Made by a program: the position numbers and the translations under genes. This document shows positions 51,115 through 62,958 of a DNA stretch of 64,000 nt, in pieces. The DNA is from Salvelinus alpinus. Lineage: Eukaryota; Chordata; Actinopteri; Salmoniformes; Salmonidae. The DNA lies in the NCBI RefSeq assembly GCF_045679555.1, contig NC_092091.1:91716190-91780189 (forward strand), in the 5' to 3' direction. Each line of letters opens with the position of its first letter. The first letter of the stretch is position 1. Under the pieces are notes generated by a model, which saw only the letters and a program-made list of their open reading frames with translations, was not told where the DNA came from and ran no database searches.

Positions 51115-51707
51115 CTTATGGTTAAGGTTGCACCCACAGCGTCAGACACCTACTCAGCATTTCTCCACTACACAATGCAGGAGTTCTTTGGTGCCCTTTG
51201 GCTCTTACAGAATCCAGACAAAATCAGAGAGGTTCTAGAGAAGTGCCAGACTGAAGAATGGAAACACACAAAATACTTGATTCCTTTCCTGTGTGGGCTT
51301 CTGAATGAGAGGAAAATTAGATTGGTAAACGGTCTAGTTCCAGATCAACAGATCAAGAAGACGTCAGAATGGTTCTTCAAGGAAGTGGTGAACACATTTC
51401 TTCCATCTCAAACAAACCAAGATCATGAAGAAGGTGGTGCTCCTGAGATTGAGATAGATCTTCTGTTTTTGTGTCAGTGCTTGTATGAATATCAGTCTAC
51501 TGATGCCTGTCAGCTTCTCCTGGACAAACTGGACTATCATCTAGACCTGAGTGGAGAACATCTTGATCCTCACCAGTGCTGTGCAGTTTCTTATGTGACC
51601 AGTCAGTCTGCAGAGAGAAATGTTGGCTTGGACCTGGACAGCTGCACTGTGTCAGACCAAGGAGTAAGGCTGATACTGGGCTCTCTGAAGAACGTCAGAC
51701 ATCTTGG
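51115..51707 (+). CDS. NLR copy 2, NACHT exon, 3' piece
   Basis: Resumes at the second CTTAT. It encodes the NACHT-associated helices (FLHYTMQEFFGALWLL) and first LRR (VGLDLDSCTVSDQGV). Donor ATCTTGG|GTAATA at 51708. Confidence 0.9.
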
Positions 51708-51904
51708 GTAATATTTGTGTTCTCTAATTCACCAGTTTATTTCCAATTAATTAGCCAAAGAAAGAGAAATGGGGATGAAACAACCCATCTTTAAAAAAAA
51801 ATATCTTATATTCTCTTCCCTTCAGATGCTGAGTTATAAACACTTCTGTGTCATGCTACTTTGAAATAATCAGTATAATCTAATTCATAATCCATTATTT
51901 AAAG

Positions 51905-52189
51905 ACCATCCTCTGGTGATTCATCTGACCCCTCAATGCTGTGTCAACTCTGGACAACTTTGCTGAGAAGTGAGGCAGAGATGGACTTCACCAGCTTACT
52001 TGGTCTCTGTGGAAATGAGTTGCACCTTCCAGTCCAGGGTGAAAGACGAGTGTTTGAGAGAGCAGAAGAAGTGATGAAACAGAGTCTAGAGAGGGTTCGT
52101 CTCTGTCTACACTGGGATCAGAGAATTGTTCTCAGTGAAGCTCTCAGCAAAACCATTTTAAAGTGTCTAACAAATATCAACAAGCTCAG
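51905..52189 (+). CDS. NLR copy 2, exon with a single 33-bp unit
   Basis: Acceptor TTTAAAG, donor CTCAG|GTGAGTG. Same exon as 13837-14451 but with one DQRIVLSEALS unit: the ancestral form. Confidence 0.9.
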
Positions 52190-52439
52190 GTGAGTGTTTC
52201 CACAGCCAATGTATATTTACTCAATGTCTTTGTGACTATTAATTTATTTAAGTCAAATGAGAACGTATTGTTCTTATTTCCAATGACAACCTATCAAAAG
52301 GCTAAGACGGACAAACAAGACATTACAGCAACACAACAAGATAGACATGACAACAGTATTCAGTCTGTAAAAGAGGCAGCAGTCACATTCTCCCTGCTTC
52401 TATCTGAACATAGACATTCTTGTGTTTTATGGGTCACAG

Positions 52440-52868
52440 GTTTACCCCTCTACAGCATCAGAGAGGATCCCCTGAAAGACTGGAGACAGAAGAGAAAGCA
52501 GTCCTACTAGATTTGTGTCTACAAGCAGCACTAGATCACAGAGATACAGTCCAGAGAACTGTGAACACACTGCTGTCACTGTTCTCTGTGTATCAAACTG
52601 AGAGATATGACATCCTGCTGGATCTGTACTCTCATGTGAAGTACAATAGGAATCAAACAGCCAGGAGTGTCCTTCCATCATTGAACCCGCTTTACCAGCC
52701 AGCTCCTGCAGTCTGGTCCATAGACCTCTCAGAGAGAAAGGCCTCCCTCCTCCTAGAAGTGCTGAAACTCCAACCAGAGAAGAAACCAGTAGAGCTGAAG
52801 GGCTGGTCAGATGAAGAGAGCGAAGTGAAGGGTTTCCTTCAGTGTCTGCCCTACATCTCACAGCTGAG
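52440..52868 (+). CDS. NLR copy 2, LRR cassette exon A
   Basis: Partner of 14695-15123 (LLDLCLQAALDHRDTVQRT, VWSIDLSERKASLLLEVLKL), open throughout. Donor CTGAG|GTGAGTT. Confidence 0.9.
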
Positions 52869-53262
52869 GTGAGTTGGATCAGTACACTTCAGAGATTGTA
52901 GTTGTCTGTCCCTGTTGTCGTGTCTTTGCTATGCCGGATTAAGTGTTATAACATGCTATTCTATAAAATACTTTCTTCGTAATTAATATTACCTGATTGA
53001 ACTAATCATGTAAATGTAATTAACTAGAAAGTCGGGGCAACACGAAATAATATTTATAGAGCTGTTCTCTTCCGAATAAACTCTTAAAGACCGAGTAATC
53101 AATAGCAGTCAATATTAATCGTCACCTTATTTCAGTCTCATCTGAAAGTTGTAAATTCTTGGTTATCTTCACGAACCCTGGCTAACAAGTTGAATCAGCA
53201 ATACACAATTGGGTTTAATTATTTATTTACCAAATACCTAACTAATCCAACAGAATTACATA

Positions 53263-54863
<1,601 letters not shown>

Positions 54864-56154
54864 TATACACGGAAAGAATCATACCTTGATTACAAATTAC
54901 GTCATAAAGGAAAACGTCCCTAGCGGGCGGAACAGATATGACAGCTGGTTACACAAAAGAAAAAGGACTGGGTTTGAGTGAAAGAGCGGGAAGCTGGAAC
55001 AGAGGCGAAGCTGTGCTATCGTAAATACAATATCGTATGCATTCTAAATTACCGCCCATTTGGAAAAGGAAAATGCAATAAATATTTACTCTGAGCTGCG
55101 CTTCAGTAGGTTGGTGTTAGATGGAAGGCCGTGTTTCCCAACCGGGTCCTTTGTCCTTTGAAGAATGATGTCTCTGGTGGTCAATTGGATAGTTGTGTGG
55201 TAGACGGGATACTCTGTCTGTCCTATCCTAATTTATGTTTGCAGCTGCTAACCCAACGGCTAGGACGTATCACTTCGGTAGTGAATAAGAGTTCAAAGTT
55301 CATACCATTCACAACCAAAGCTCATGCTGATGTTGGCTTCGTTCTGTAGTTATTACCTGAAACATTCTGACATGGGATCGTCATCCTAATGTACCCGGAA
55401 CAGAAGGTTAAATCTTCGTCAATGGCTTTTATAGTGGAGGGAGAGGGGTGTGTCTGAAAAGTTTATAACCCATGTCTCTTCACAGGGACGGGCCACTGGT
55501 TGAGCAGAGCACTAAACTTATGAAAACCCAAATCTCTCATTTGGAAGCTAAAATTACATTTAATCTCTTCACAAATAATTTCATATTCAAACATTTGAAT
55601 TAAACAACAATTCCATGTGAATCCGATACCTCTGATGTGCAGACTTTCCACAGTAGAGTTTATGTCATTCTATCATTGATGAGAATGTGTCAGAGGGCAA
55701 CCGAACTGACATAATATACCTTAAGTACCACCGCATATGTTCAGTTGGTTGGATTACCAGAATATAGTTCATTTCCCCCCAACTTCTGATGTTCCCAGAA
55801 TCTCTATGTTAACCAAAAGGGGTATTCTAACGTCACATCAGTAGAGTAGGGAGAGGAAAGGGGGGAAGAGGTATTTATGACTGTCATAAACCTACGCCCA
55901 GGCCAACGTCATGACACTGTATTTCCCTTTAGAGAGGAAGTTTGTAGCTTTCTGCAGTAAATTAATATACTAAACAGACACTTAGTGTTTAGAAAGATGC
56001 AATCTTACTTTGTGGTCAGGATTATAAGGAACAATTGAAGTGGATGATGAGTTTAGAAAGATAGTCATTGTATTTTACACACCATAATGTGACCTTCAGA
56101 AATACATATCATATCTCACATATTCATCTATTTGTTGTTAAACTGTTCTTGCAG

Positions 56155-56583
56155 TTTTACTCCTCCACAAGATCAGAGAAGATCCCCTGAAGAGAGGACA
56201 AGGAGAGAGAAGACATTCCTACTGAATCTGTGTCTTCAAGCAGCTCTCCATGAGAGAGGAACCATACAAACAACTGTAGAGAAAGTGTTGTCACTGTCTG
56301 AAGTATATCACAATCAGAAATGTGATTTCCTGCTGGATCTGTGCTCACATGTGAAGGACTATGAGACTCAAACAGGCAGGAGTTTCCTTCCCACATTACA
56401 GACAGTTTACCAGTCAGCTCCTGCAGTCTGGTCTATAGACCTCTCAGAGAGAAAGGCCTCCCTCCTCCTAGAAGTGCTGAAACTCCAACCAGAGAAGAAA
56501 CCAGTAGAGCTGAAGGGTTGGTCAGATGAAGAGAGTGAAGTGAAGAGTTTCCTTCAGTGTCTGCCCTACATCTCACAGCTGAG
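56155..56583 (+). CDS. NLR copy 2, LRR cassette exon B
   Basis: Acceptor TTCTTGCAG, donor CTGAG|GTGAGTG. Open cassette (LLNLCLQAALHERGTIQTT, VWSIDLSERKASLLLEVLKL), partner of 15407-15835. Last NLR exon seen before the viral element. Confidence 0.9.
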
Positions 56584-56770
56584 GTGAGTGAGTTTATCCA
56601 ACAAGAGTCCATATGTCATTTACCTGGTGTAGATAGTATTTATGTTTTACACTGTCTTTATCTTTTTAATACATGCACATGTGAAGATGCTGTAGAAATT
56701 CTAATTCAATAGGAATTGAAATTGAACAAAATTACAATTCATAGTTGTATTGTTTTAAAAGATGGAGTCA

Positions 56771-57138
56771 GAGAGATTAAAGTAGATGTGACGTGTCAAA
56801 ATTTTGATTGATGACCCTATGTGAACTCTATGTGAACCCTATGTAGTGATGACGTGTGCATGTCTTCTGGTCAGGCAAGCCTGGTTAGGTGGGGGCTATG
56901 GGGTGAGTAAGGGTCCATTTGACAGGTCAACCGTTAATGATTGATGACCCTAAGTCCAGCTGTCAAAAAAATGATTGATGACCCTATGTTCTGCTGATGT
57001 TCTGCTGACGCGTGCAAGCCCAGGGTTTCCTGTCCTGACCCCCCTTTTGGTTTGAGGGGGGTGGGGTGGTTGGGTAAGTGACCAGGTGTCAGGTCACCCT
57101 GTTACTGTTTCTCACGGTTTGGGGTTGGTTAAGGCCCC
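56771..57138 (+). promoter_or_regulatory. Left end of viral element, with repeated GATTGATGACCCTA motif
   Basis: No gene. TGATTGATGACCCTA occurs at about 56805, 56938 and 56974, with related GACGTGTGCATG and GACGCGTGCAAG boxes, followed by G-rich tracts. It probably contains terminal-repeat or upstream control sequence; the partner end is outside the window. Confidence 0.5.
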
Positions 57139-57147
57139 TTATAAAGC
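57139..57147 (+). promoter_or_regulatory. TATA box of the first viral gene
   Basis: CTTATAAAG about 50 bp upstream of ATG 57195. Its place inside the longer frame opening at 57078 argues for the later start. Confidence 0.5.
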
Positions 57148-57194
57148 CGCTGAACAATTCCTGTTTAAGAGTGCACAAGATCTTAAGAATAACC

Positions 57195-57932
57195 ATGGAA
57201 TTTGGGATCGGTACCAAAGAAGTGATGACGGTAACAACTGAAGCAGGCCCTCGGGTTGCCCATAGAGCAAGGGCAAAGTATCAACCAGCAATATATGATG
57301 CGCCAAAAAAACGTTTTTTAAATGTGTATAGAACCCAAATACCGCCAGCAAATGCTCTGACAGATCAAGTGTTGATGTCTAATGGCCAGCAGTGGGGGTA
57401 TCGGTTTGATTACCTGGCCTGTAGAGTGACCCTCTATACGGTAGATGAAGGAGAAGAATATACAGACCAGACTGTAGGCTTGGAATATGGTGTTGAAGAC
57501 TGGTCGGTTTTTCGCAAGGTTGTGTGTCCTGAACTGAGCCTTATCACCAAGGGGTATAGTGTGTTCACGGGCCACGAGACCCGTTGGGAAGGTACCCCTG
57601 ACTCCTCAGGACAAATATTTCACAGGGTGAAAATACAAAGACAGAATGGCCGACCGTGCGGCAGCGTGGAGTTCTATATCGGCACCGAGGCAATCCGAAA
57701 CCACAACCTTAGGGGTGGTGGCCTGACTGGGGATACCCGACTGCGTCTGCTTATTCCTTTTAAGAGTTGGGATGTACTGGAATTGAAAATGTTGCAGCCT
57801 TTGGATGCTCTCTTTGTACAGAGCCAACAGCGGCAGAGCCTTGTTCATTTAAAGAAGTGCATAATATATACGAATCGTAAAGATTACGATGCAAAAGAGC
57901 CTCAAGAAGATACAGCGTCAGAAGAAAACTAA
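57195..57932 (+). CDS. Viral element ORF, unrecognised protein (245 aa)
   Basis: The frame is open from 57078, but the Met at 57195 (ACCATGG context) lies just after a TATA box and is preferred. The protein looks beta-strand rich, with GYRFDYLACRVTLYTV and CGSVEFYIGTEAI, and an acidic tail (KEPQEDTASEEN). There is no signal peptide from this start. I do not recognise the family. As the first gene of the element, it may be an accessory or structural protein. An AATAAA lies downstream at about 57985. Confidence 0.6.
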   Translation: MEFGIGTKEVMTVTTEAGPRVAHRARAKYQPAIYDAPKKRFLNVYRTQIPPANALTDQVLMSNGQQWGYRFDYLACRVTLYTVDEGEEYTDQTVGLEYGVEDWSVFRKVVCPELSLITKGYSVFTGHETRWEGTPDSSGQIFHRVKIQRQNGRPCGSVEFYIGTEAIRNHNLRGGGLTGDTRLRLLIPFKSWDVLELKMLQPLDALFVQSQQRQSLVHLKKCIIYTNRKDYDAKEPQEDTASEEN

Positions 57933-58028
57933 GTAAGCGGATGCTTTAACCCCGCCCCCCAGATACCCAATGGCCTTGTTCTACAATAAAAAGAAAAAAG
58001 CAGCCAGTTCTTCATTTCAGCATACACC

Positions 58029-58615
58029 ATGGATCTCCAGACCATCTACGAGGAAGCCACTACGTCATGGGGGCCCGACACTAAAGACTCTATGCCACGA
58101 AGCCCGACACTCTACGCACCCCTGGCAAGACCCGTGACACCCCCGACATTTACCCAGCCTGAGGATGTGTTTGATGGGGTGGCCAGTACTATTTTTGTGG
58201 ACACCATCAAGGCCTCTGTAGCTACACTTTTAAACGTGGTGATTGGCGAATATATATACGATAAAAATGCATCGGCTGTGAGATCAATCATCCCAGCCAG
58301 CGTCGTCATCCTTGCCTCTACGACCCGCCTAGATACTACTTTTTCAATCATTCTGAGGAGCTGGTGAAAAGACTGTGGTCCTGCCGTTTTATACCAGCGC
58401 TGGTCATCGCCCTGGAGTCTATGGGTCTTGTGCCGTCTATCCCTAGAGTTTACGGGGTAACCGAAGCCTTCCTACATGAACTGAAGGAGGCCATCTTCAT
58501 CCACGAGAAACTCAAAGAAATCCGACACACCCTGGTGGACGACAACAAATACAGGGAAGCTGTGGTGTCTGATGTGATGCTTTTCTGGCTCAATAAATCC
58601 CAAGAGACCGAGTGA
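58029..58615 (+). pseudogene. Viral element ORF pair, probably one gene with a frameshift
   Basis: The first frame (58029-58367, ATG in good context) encodes a Pro/Thr-rich start then ASTIFVDTIKASVATLLNVV. The second (to 58615) is open from about 58266 and encodes SCRFIPALVIALESMGLVPS and LKEAIFIHEKLKEIRHTL. The frames overlap by about 100 bp and differ by one base. Their helical character and tight spacing suggest one protein of about 195 residues broken by a one-base indel, although a programmed shift or two proteins cannot be excluded. Family unknown. Confidence 0.5.
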
Positions 58616-58634
58616 CATTTTGTTATTTAGAGCT

Positions 58635-59114
58635 ATGGGTAACTATGTGTCTACGATGTTTGAGCGAATAAATACCTTTTTTCTTTTGAGAGACCTTACA
58701 TATGTTATGCATCAGATTATTGAAAATAAAGTGAACAAGGGATCGTTCTACACGACACACAATACCTGGGCTAATGTAGAGCGTTTGCTGAAAATGGAGC
58801 AAATCATGAAACATGTCCGACATACGGGCGAGAGTTTACAATGGTCACATATGGTATCAAGGCTTGTTGAGGATTCTGAAGAACTAGAAAAAACTTTGGC
58901 TAAGATTTTACATTATTTGTTTGAACCACCCTTTAATGTGAATGTGTATCATATTTGTTGTTTATATACTTATATATCAGACGTGTGTGTTTTAAAAATT
59001 CAGCGAAACAAACCTGTAAATCTAAACAATATATACAGGGTGTTGCATGCTGTGATTGTTGAGAAAACGGGGACTTGTATCTTGCAACAAATCCTGAATT
59101 GTCTGTATACTTAA
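58635..59114 (+). CDS. Viral element ORF with N-myristoylation-like start (159 aa)
   Basis: From ATG 58635 the protein begins MGNYVS, fitting an N-myristoylation signal (Gly2, Ser6). The rest looks all-helical (LLRDLTYVMHQIIEN, LVEDSEELEKTLAKILHYLF, YHICCLYTYISDVCVL). Length, helicity and the hydrophobic central helix recall Bcl-2/E1B-19K-type regulators, which some related elements carry, but no diagnostic BH1 motif is seen. That is a weak guess. Confidence 0.55.
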   Translation: MGNYVSTMFERINTFFLLRDLTYVMHQIIENKVNKGSFYTTHNTWANVERLLKMEQIMKHVRHTGESLQWSHMVSRLVEDSEELEKTLAKILHYLFEPPFNVNVYHICCLYTYISDVCVLKIQRNKPVNLNNIYRVLHAVIVEKTGTCILQQILNCLYT

Positions 59115-59153
59115 TAATTGTTGCATTCTTAAAATAAAAATTCACAAACTGAA

Positions 59154-60321
59154 ATGTTGTCGTTATATGAAAGTGGCTCATTAACGTTATTGTACCTCCG
59201 AGAGGCAAGAAGGATGGCTGAGCAGCTGTTGAAAAACATATATTATAATCCCGCTAACCCCGGGTCTTATGGGGGTAAAGAGCGTTTACAGAGAGCTATA
59301 GTCGAAGAAACAGGTAGTCTGTTAAGCGATGCTAAAGTGAATGAATGGTTATCAGAGCAAGATGCCTACACTCTACATAAACCTGTAAGAAAACAATTTC
59401 CAAGAAATAGAGTTTTTTTCTACGCATCCATTATCCCAATTTCAGGCGGATCTATGTGACATGCAGTCCCTTGCCGATAAAAATGATGGAAATCGCTACA
59501 TGCTAACTGTTATAGATATTTTCTCTAAATTAGCCTATGTAAGGGTGTTAAAAAATAAGAGCGGGGCAGAGGTGACCAGGGCCTTTGAATCGATCTTGAA
59601 GGCAGGAGGCGCACCCAAGAAAGTGCAGACGGATGGCGGAAAAGAATTTTTTAATAAAACATTTCAGAAGCTAATGAATAAGTATAATATAGTACATTTT
59701 GCTACAGGCTCTGATTTGAAAGCTTCGGTTGTGGAACGCTTTAATAGGACTTTGAAAGAGCGGATGTGGCGATATTTTACAGCTCACAACACCAACAGAT
59801 ATACAGACATAGTTCAGGATTTAGTAAACGGGTACAACCACAGCTACCATAAGACTATACGTATGAAGCCCTCTGAGGTCTCTTCGGAAAACTCTTTTCA
59901 AGTCTTTAAAAATATGTATGGTTTGTTCCCACTTCGCCGTAAGAAAAAAATGACTTTTAAATTCCTAGTGGGTGACTTGGTGCGTATATCAAAGTTGAGG
60001 GGTGTTTTCGACAAAAAATACGAACAAGGCTTTAGCTCGGAGTTGTTTACCGTTACCGAATGTCTGCCACGCATTCCGCCGGTCTACAAATTAAAAGATT
60101 ATGACGGGGATCTTATAGAGGGATCTTTTTATGAGAAGGAATTACAGAAGGTCCAGTTGGGTAAAGACAAAGTCTTTCACGTGGAGGAGATTCTAGATCA
60201 GAAGAGAGAAAAGGGTAAAAAATGGTTGCTGGTCCGCTGGAAAAACTGGCCTCAAAAGTTCAACAGTTGGGTATTGGAGCAGGATGTGGTGGAGGCAACG
60301 GGGATTAATTTAAACCCCTAG
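59154..60321 (+). pseudogene. Polinton-type integrase with chromodomain, single frameshift
   Basis: The 5' frame (59154-59459) holds the N-terminal zinc-less domain typical of Polinton integrases (YYNPANPGSYGGKERLQRAI, SEQDAYTLHKPVRKQF). The 3' frame (open before 59461 to 60321) holds the catalytic core. The first Asp falls in the few codons just before the Met at 59461, then VQTDGGKEF (D58) and SVVERFNRTLKERM (E92). A C-terminal chromodomain (VEEILDQ, WLLVRWKNWP) ends it. The shift most likely lies in the seven-T run at 59413-59419. The family joins element DNA to host chromatin. This copy is inactive unless that run is a sequencing error. Confidence 0.9.
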
Positions 60322-60365
60322 TCATGATAACTAGCGCATCATTCGCGTGTACACAGTTGGGCATC

Positions 60366-61118
60366 ATGGAACACAGCGGCTTCTACCTGACTCTCCCCAG
60401 TAATGCGTCGGCACAGATATATCGTAATAATCAGAGTTCGAAGTATACAACCAATTTTCCAAAGCCTATAGAGTTATCAGAGGCTTGGGAAGTAGGTCTC
60501 AGCGAGATTACATACCCCCATAGTTGGTATAATATCAAAGCTAAGGACCGTGATTTTTATTGCAAAAGGTTATCGGAACCTGCGAAACTTATTAAGCTTA
60601 AAAAAGGTTTCTATAGAACCGTCGACAGGATCGTCTCAGAGTTGAATGAACACCTAACCCTGAACAAGATGGAAATATTCCTATTCTACAATCCAATCCA
60701 TAAAAGGATACAAATCTCAGGGCCTGCTAACGGAGGTATAAAGACCAGCGGTAATTTATCCTACATGTTGGGGATGGGTCCCAATAAATGGACGTATGTG
60801 AACGATAAATTATTCCCATTCCCTGCGGATATACATGCAGGCTTTTACAACATATTTGTCTATACCGACATCATAACCTATCAAAGGGTCGGAGACAGCT
60901 GTGTGCCCCTCCTGCGAACAGTTCATATAGACGGCAAGGATGGGGACATCGTCACTGTCAATTATGACAAGCCGCACTACGTACATGTCAGCAAGAACTA
61001 TATTGAAAACATTCTGGTTGAGCTTAAAACGGATCAGAACGAAAACATTGAATTTACTTATGGTAAAACGATTGTAAAACTCCACTTTAGACCCACCAAA
61101 ACCTCTCTACATATATAA
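60366..61118 (+). CDS. Penton-like minor capsid protein (250 aa)
   Basis: The frame opens at 60324, but the Met at 60366 (ATCATGG) precedes the conserved start EHSGFYLTLPSNASA. The pattern LSEAWEVGLSEITYPHSWYN, beta-rich with no transmembrane helix, is that of the Polinton/adintovirus minor capsid (penton) protein, a single jelly roll at the capsid vertices. Gene order (right after integrase, before the major capsid) agrees. Open throughout. Confidence 0.75.
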   Translation: MEHSGFYLTLPSNASAQIYRNNQSSKYTTNFPKPIELSEAWEVGLSEITYPHSWYNIKAKDRDFYCKRLSEPAKLIKLKKGFYRTVDRIVSELNEHLTLNKMEIFLFYNPIHKRIQISGPANGGIKTSGNLSYMLGMGPNKWTYVNDKLFPFPADIHAGFYNIFVYTDIITYQRVGDSCVPLLRTVHIDGKDGDIVTVNYDKPHYVHVSKNYIENILVELKTDQNENIEFTYGKTIVKLHFRPTKTSLHI

Positions 61119-61160
61119 TAGCTGTATTATATTTATAAACATAATACAAATAAAAGAGTT

Positions 61161-61613
61161 ATGGAGCACCATCAGCTCGACCCTAACCGTTATGTTTCAT
61201 ACTATGTGGATCAAGTGGGTAATGGACTACCAGGATATCATGGAGCGCCGACAATGTATGGTTCGGGGATAGGAGGTATATTCCGTAACCTCTTCAGGAT
61301 GGTTTTACCGTTTATGAAGAGAGGCTTCAGCATAGCCAAACCACATTTAAAATCAGCGGCTAAAAATATAGTAAGTGAGGTTGTAGCCAATGCTATGACC
61401 CGAAGGGCGTCACCAGAGGTGGAGCATCAAGAAGGCTCGGGGCTTATGATATTGTCTCGAAGGCCAAAAAAGAGACCCCCTGGTTTAAGGCGTAGGCCGG
61501 CACCTAAAAAGCGGCGGTTAACTGTTAAAAGAACCTCAGTAAGTCAAAGACGGGGTAAAGTGAGGAGGTCTGTACCAAAACAGGCTAAAAGAATACTAGG
61601 AAGTATTTTCTAA
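61161..61613 (+). CDS. Small basic virion-like protein (150 aa)
   Basis: The N-terminal half has a Gly-rich, membrane-active-looking stretch (GSGIGGIFRNLFRMVLPFMK, SIAKPHLKSAAKNIVSEV). The C-terminal half is very basic (RRPKKRPPGLRRRPAPKKRR). This composition matches the small core/minor proteins of adintoviruses, analogous to adenovirus pVI/pX, which bind DNA and help membrane penetration. The role is inferred from composition and position. Confidence 0.65.
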   Translation: MEHHQLDPNRYVSYYVDQVGNGLPGYHGAPTMYGSGIGGIFRNLFRMVLPFMKRGFSIAKPHLKSAAKNIVSEVVANAMTRRASPEVEHQEGSGLMILSRRPKKRPPGLRRRPAPKKRRLTVKRTSVSQRRGKVRRSVPKQAKRILGSIF

Positions 61614-61626
61614 AAGAATAAGTGAC

Positions 61627-62940
61627 ATGGCTCTTTTACATCGAATGTCCTCTGAAGCTATAAAGACAGAACTCGATCTTTTCACGGCACCGTTAACGCA
61701 GCATTCAATAGATAGATCCAGTTATGTGGAGATTGCCCCTCTCTCTGCTATTACCGATAACGGGCCTATCGAATTTTTCATACCAGGCCACGGTGACAAC
61801 TATCTGGACCTCAACAACACCTTGGTGCATTTACGTCTAAAAGTGACCAAAAGAGATGGGTCTAATATTGCAGGCGATGCCAAAGTGAGTCTCATTAATT
61901 ACCCAGTGGCCACCATTTTCTCCCAAGTTGATGTGACTTTGGGTGAACGCCTAATCAGTCAAAGCAGCGCTACATACCCTTATAGAGCCATCATGGAGTG
62001 TTTACTAAACTACTCCGAAGACACTCTCAAAACCCAATTTAGCGCCGGGCTGTTTAGCAAGGATACTGCAGGAGCCTCTATGGAATCGACAGACCCTTCC
62101 ACCGGTGCAAACAAAGGACTAGCGGCACGAGCTCGCTACTGCGCCGAATCTCGAGAGTTTCATTTGCTAGGCCCTATACACTCTGACATTTTCTTTCAAG
62201 AACGGTTACTCTTAAATTCGGTTGATTTAAGATTAAAATTAACCAGGGCCAAGGATGATTTTTGCCTGATGTCTCCCCAAGACGGGGATTTTAGTTTGAA
62301 AGTGTTGGGGGCAACCCTTTTTATTAAAAAAGTATCTGTATCTCCGGCCGTGCGCCTGGGTCACTCACATGCTTTGATGAAAGGAAATGCCCTTTACCCT
62401 CTCCAAAGAATTACCATGAAAACCTTTAGCATACCTGTGGGCAGTAGAATCTGCAGTCAAGAAAACCTATTTCTAGGCCCTTTACCTAGATATGTGGTTA
62501 TAGGTCTGGTTGATCACGCCTCTAATACGGGCAGTTTAGATAAAAACCCCTTTAATTTTCAGCACTTCAATGCAGAGTATGTAGCGCTCTGTCAGGACGG
62601 ACGTCAGGTTCCGGCGAAGGCTTTCCAACCACAATTTAATAACAACATATCTGTGCGAGAATTTTACAATCTATTCCTGGCTACAGGGCGACATCTAAAA
62701 GATCTCTCTTTACCTATTGACAGAAATGATTTTGCAGAGGGTTACACGTTGTATGCTTTCAATTTATCCCCTGATGATGACACCTCAGGAAATCTGTCTG
62801 TGGTGTCCCAAGGGAACCTCAGGCTGGAAATGCGTTTCCGTACACCTTTAGCCTGTACAGTTAGCATGATTGTTTATGCATGCTCTGATTCAATCTTGGA
62901 AGTGAATGCCCGAAGACAGGTCTTAGTGGATTATTATTAA
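61627..62940 (+). CDS. Major capsid protein, double-jelly-roll type (437 aa)
   Basis: The N-terminus has IKTELDLFTAPLTQHSIDRS and the conserved IPGHGDNYLDL (residues about 52-62), followed by many beta strands to the end. Length and motifs fit the Polinton/adintovirus hexon-like capsid protein, which forms pseudohexameric trimers. It starts 13 nt after the stop of the preceding gene and is open throughout. Confidence 0.82.
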   Translation: MALLHRMSSEAIKTELDLFTAPLTQHSIDRSSYVEIAPLSAITDNGPIEFFIPGHGDNYLDLNNTLVHLRLKVTKRDGSNIAGDAKVSLINYPVATIFSQVDVTLGERLISQSSATYPYRAIMECLLNYSEDTLKTQFSAGLFSKDTAGASMESTDPSTGANKGLAARARYCAESREFHLLGPIHSDIFFQERLLLNSVDLRLKLTRAKDDFCLMSPQDGDFSLKVLGATLFIKKVSVSPAVRLGHSHALMKGNALYPLQRITMKTFSIPVGSRICSQENLFLGPLPRYVVIGLVDHASNTGSLDKNPFNFQHFNAEYVALCQDGRQVPAKAFQPQFNNNISVREFYNLFLATGRHLKDLSLPIDRNDFAEGYTLYAFNLSPDDDTSGNLSVVSQGNLRLEMRFRTPLACTVSMIVYACSDSILEVNARRQVLVDYY

Positions 62941-62958
62941 GGACCTTTGAACAAAGAC

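Noticed and set aside
57078-57194. N-terminal extension of the first viral gene with a hydrophobic stretch
   Set aside because: It overlaps the TATA-like box and has poor start context; ATG at 57195 is favoured, though a signal-peptide form is not fully excluded.
59461-60321. Retroviral or Gypsy integrase
   Set aside because: The N-terminal domain pattern, neighbouring capsid and adenain genes and absence of RT point to a Polinton-type integrase.
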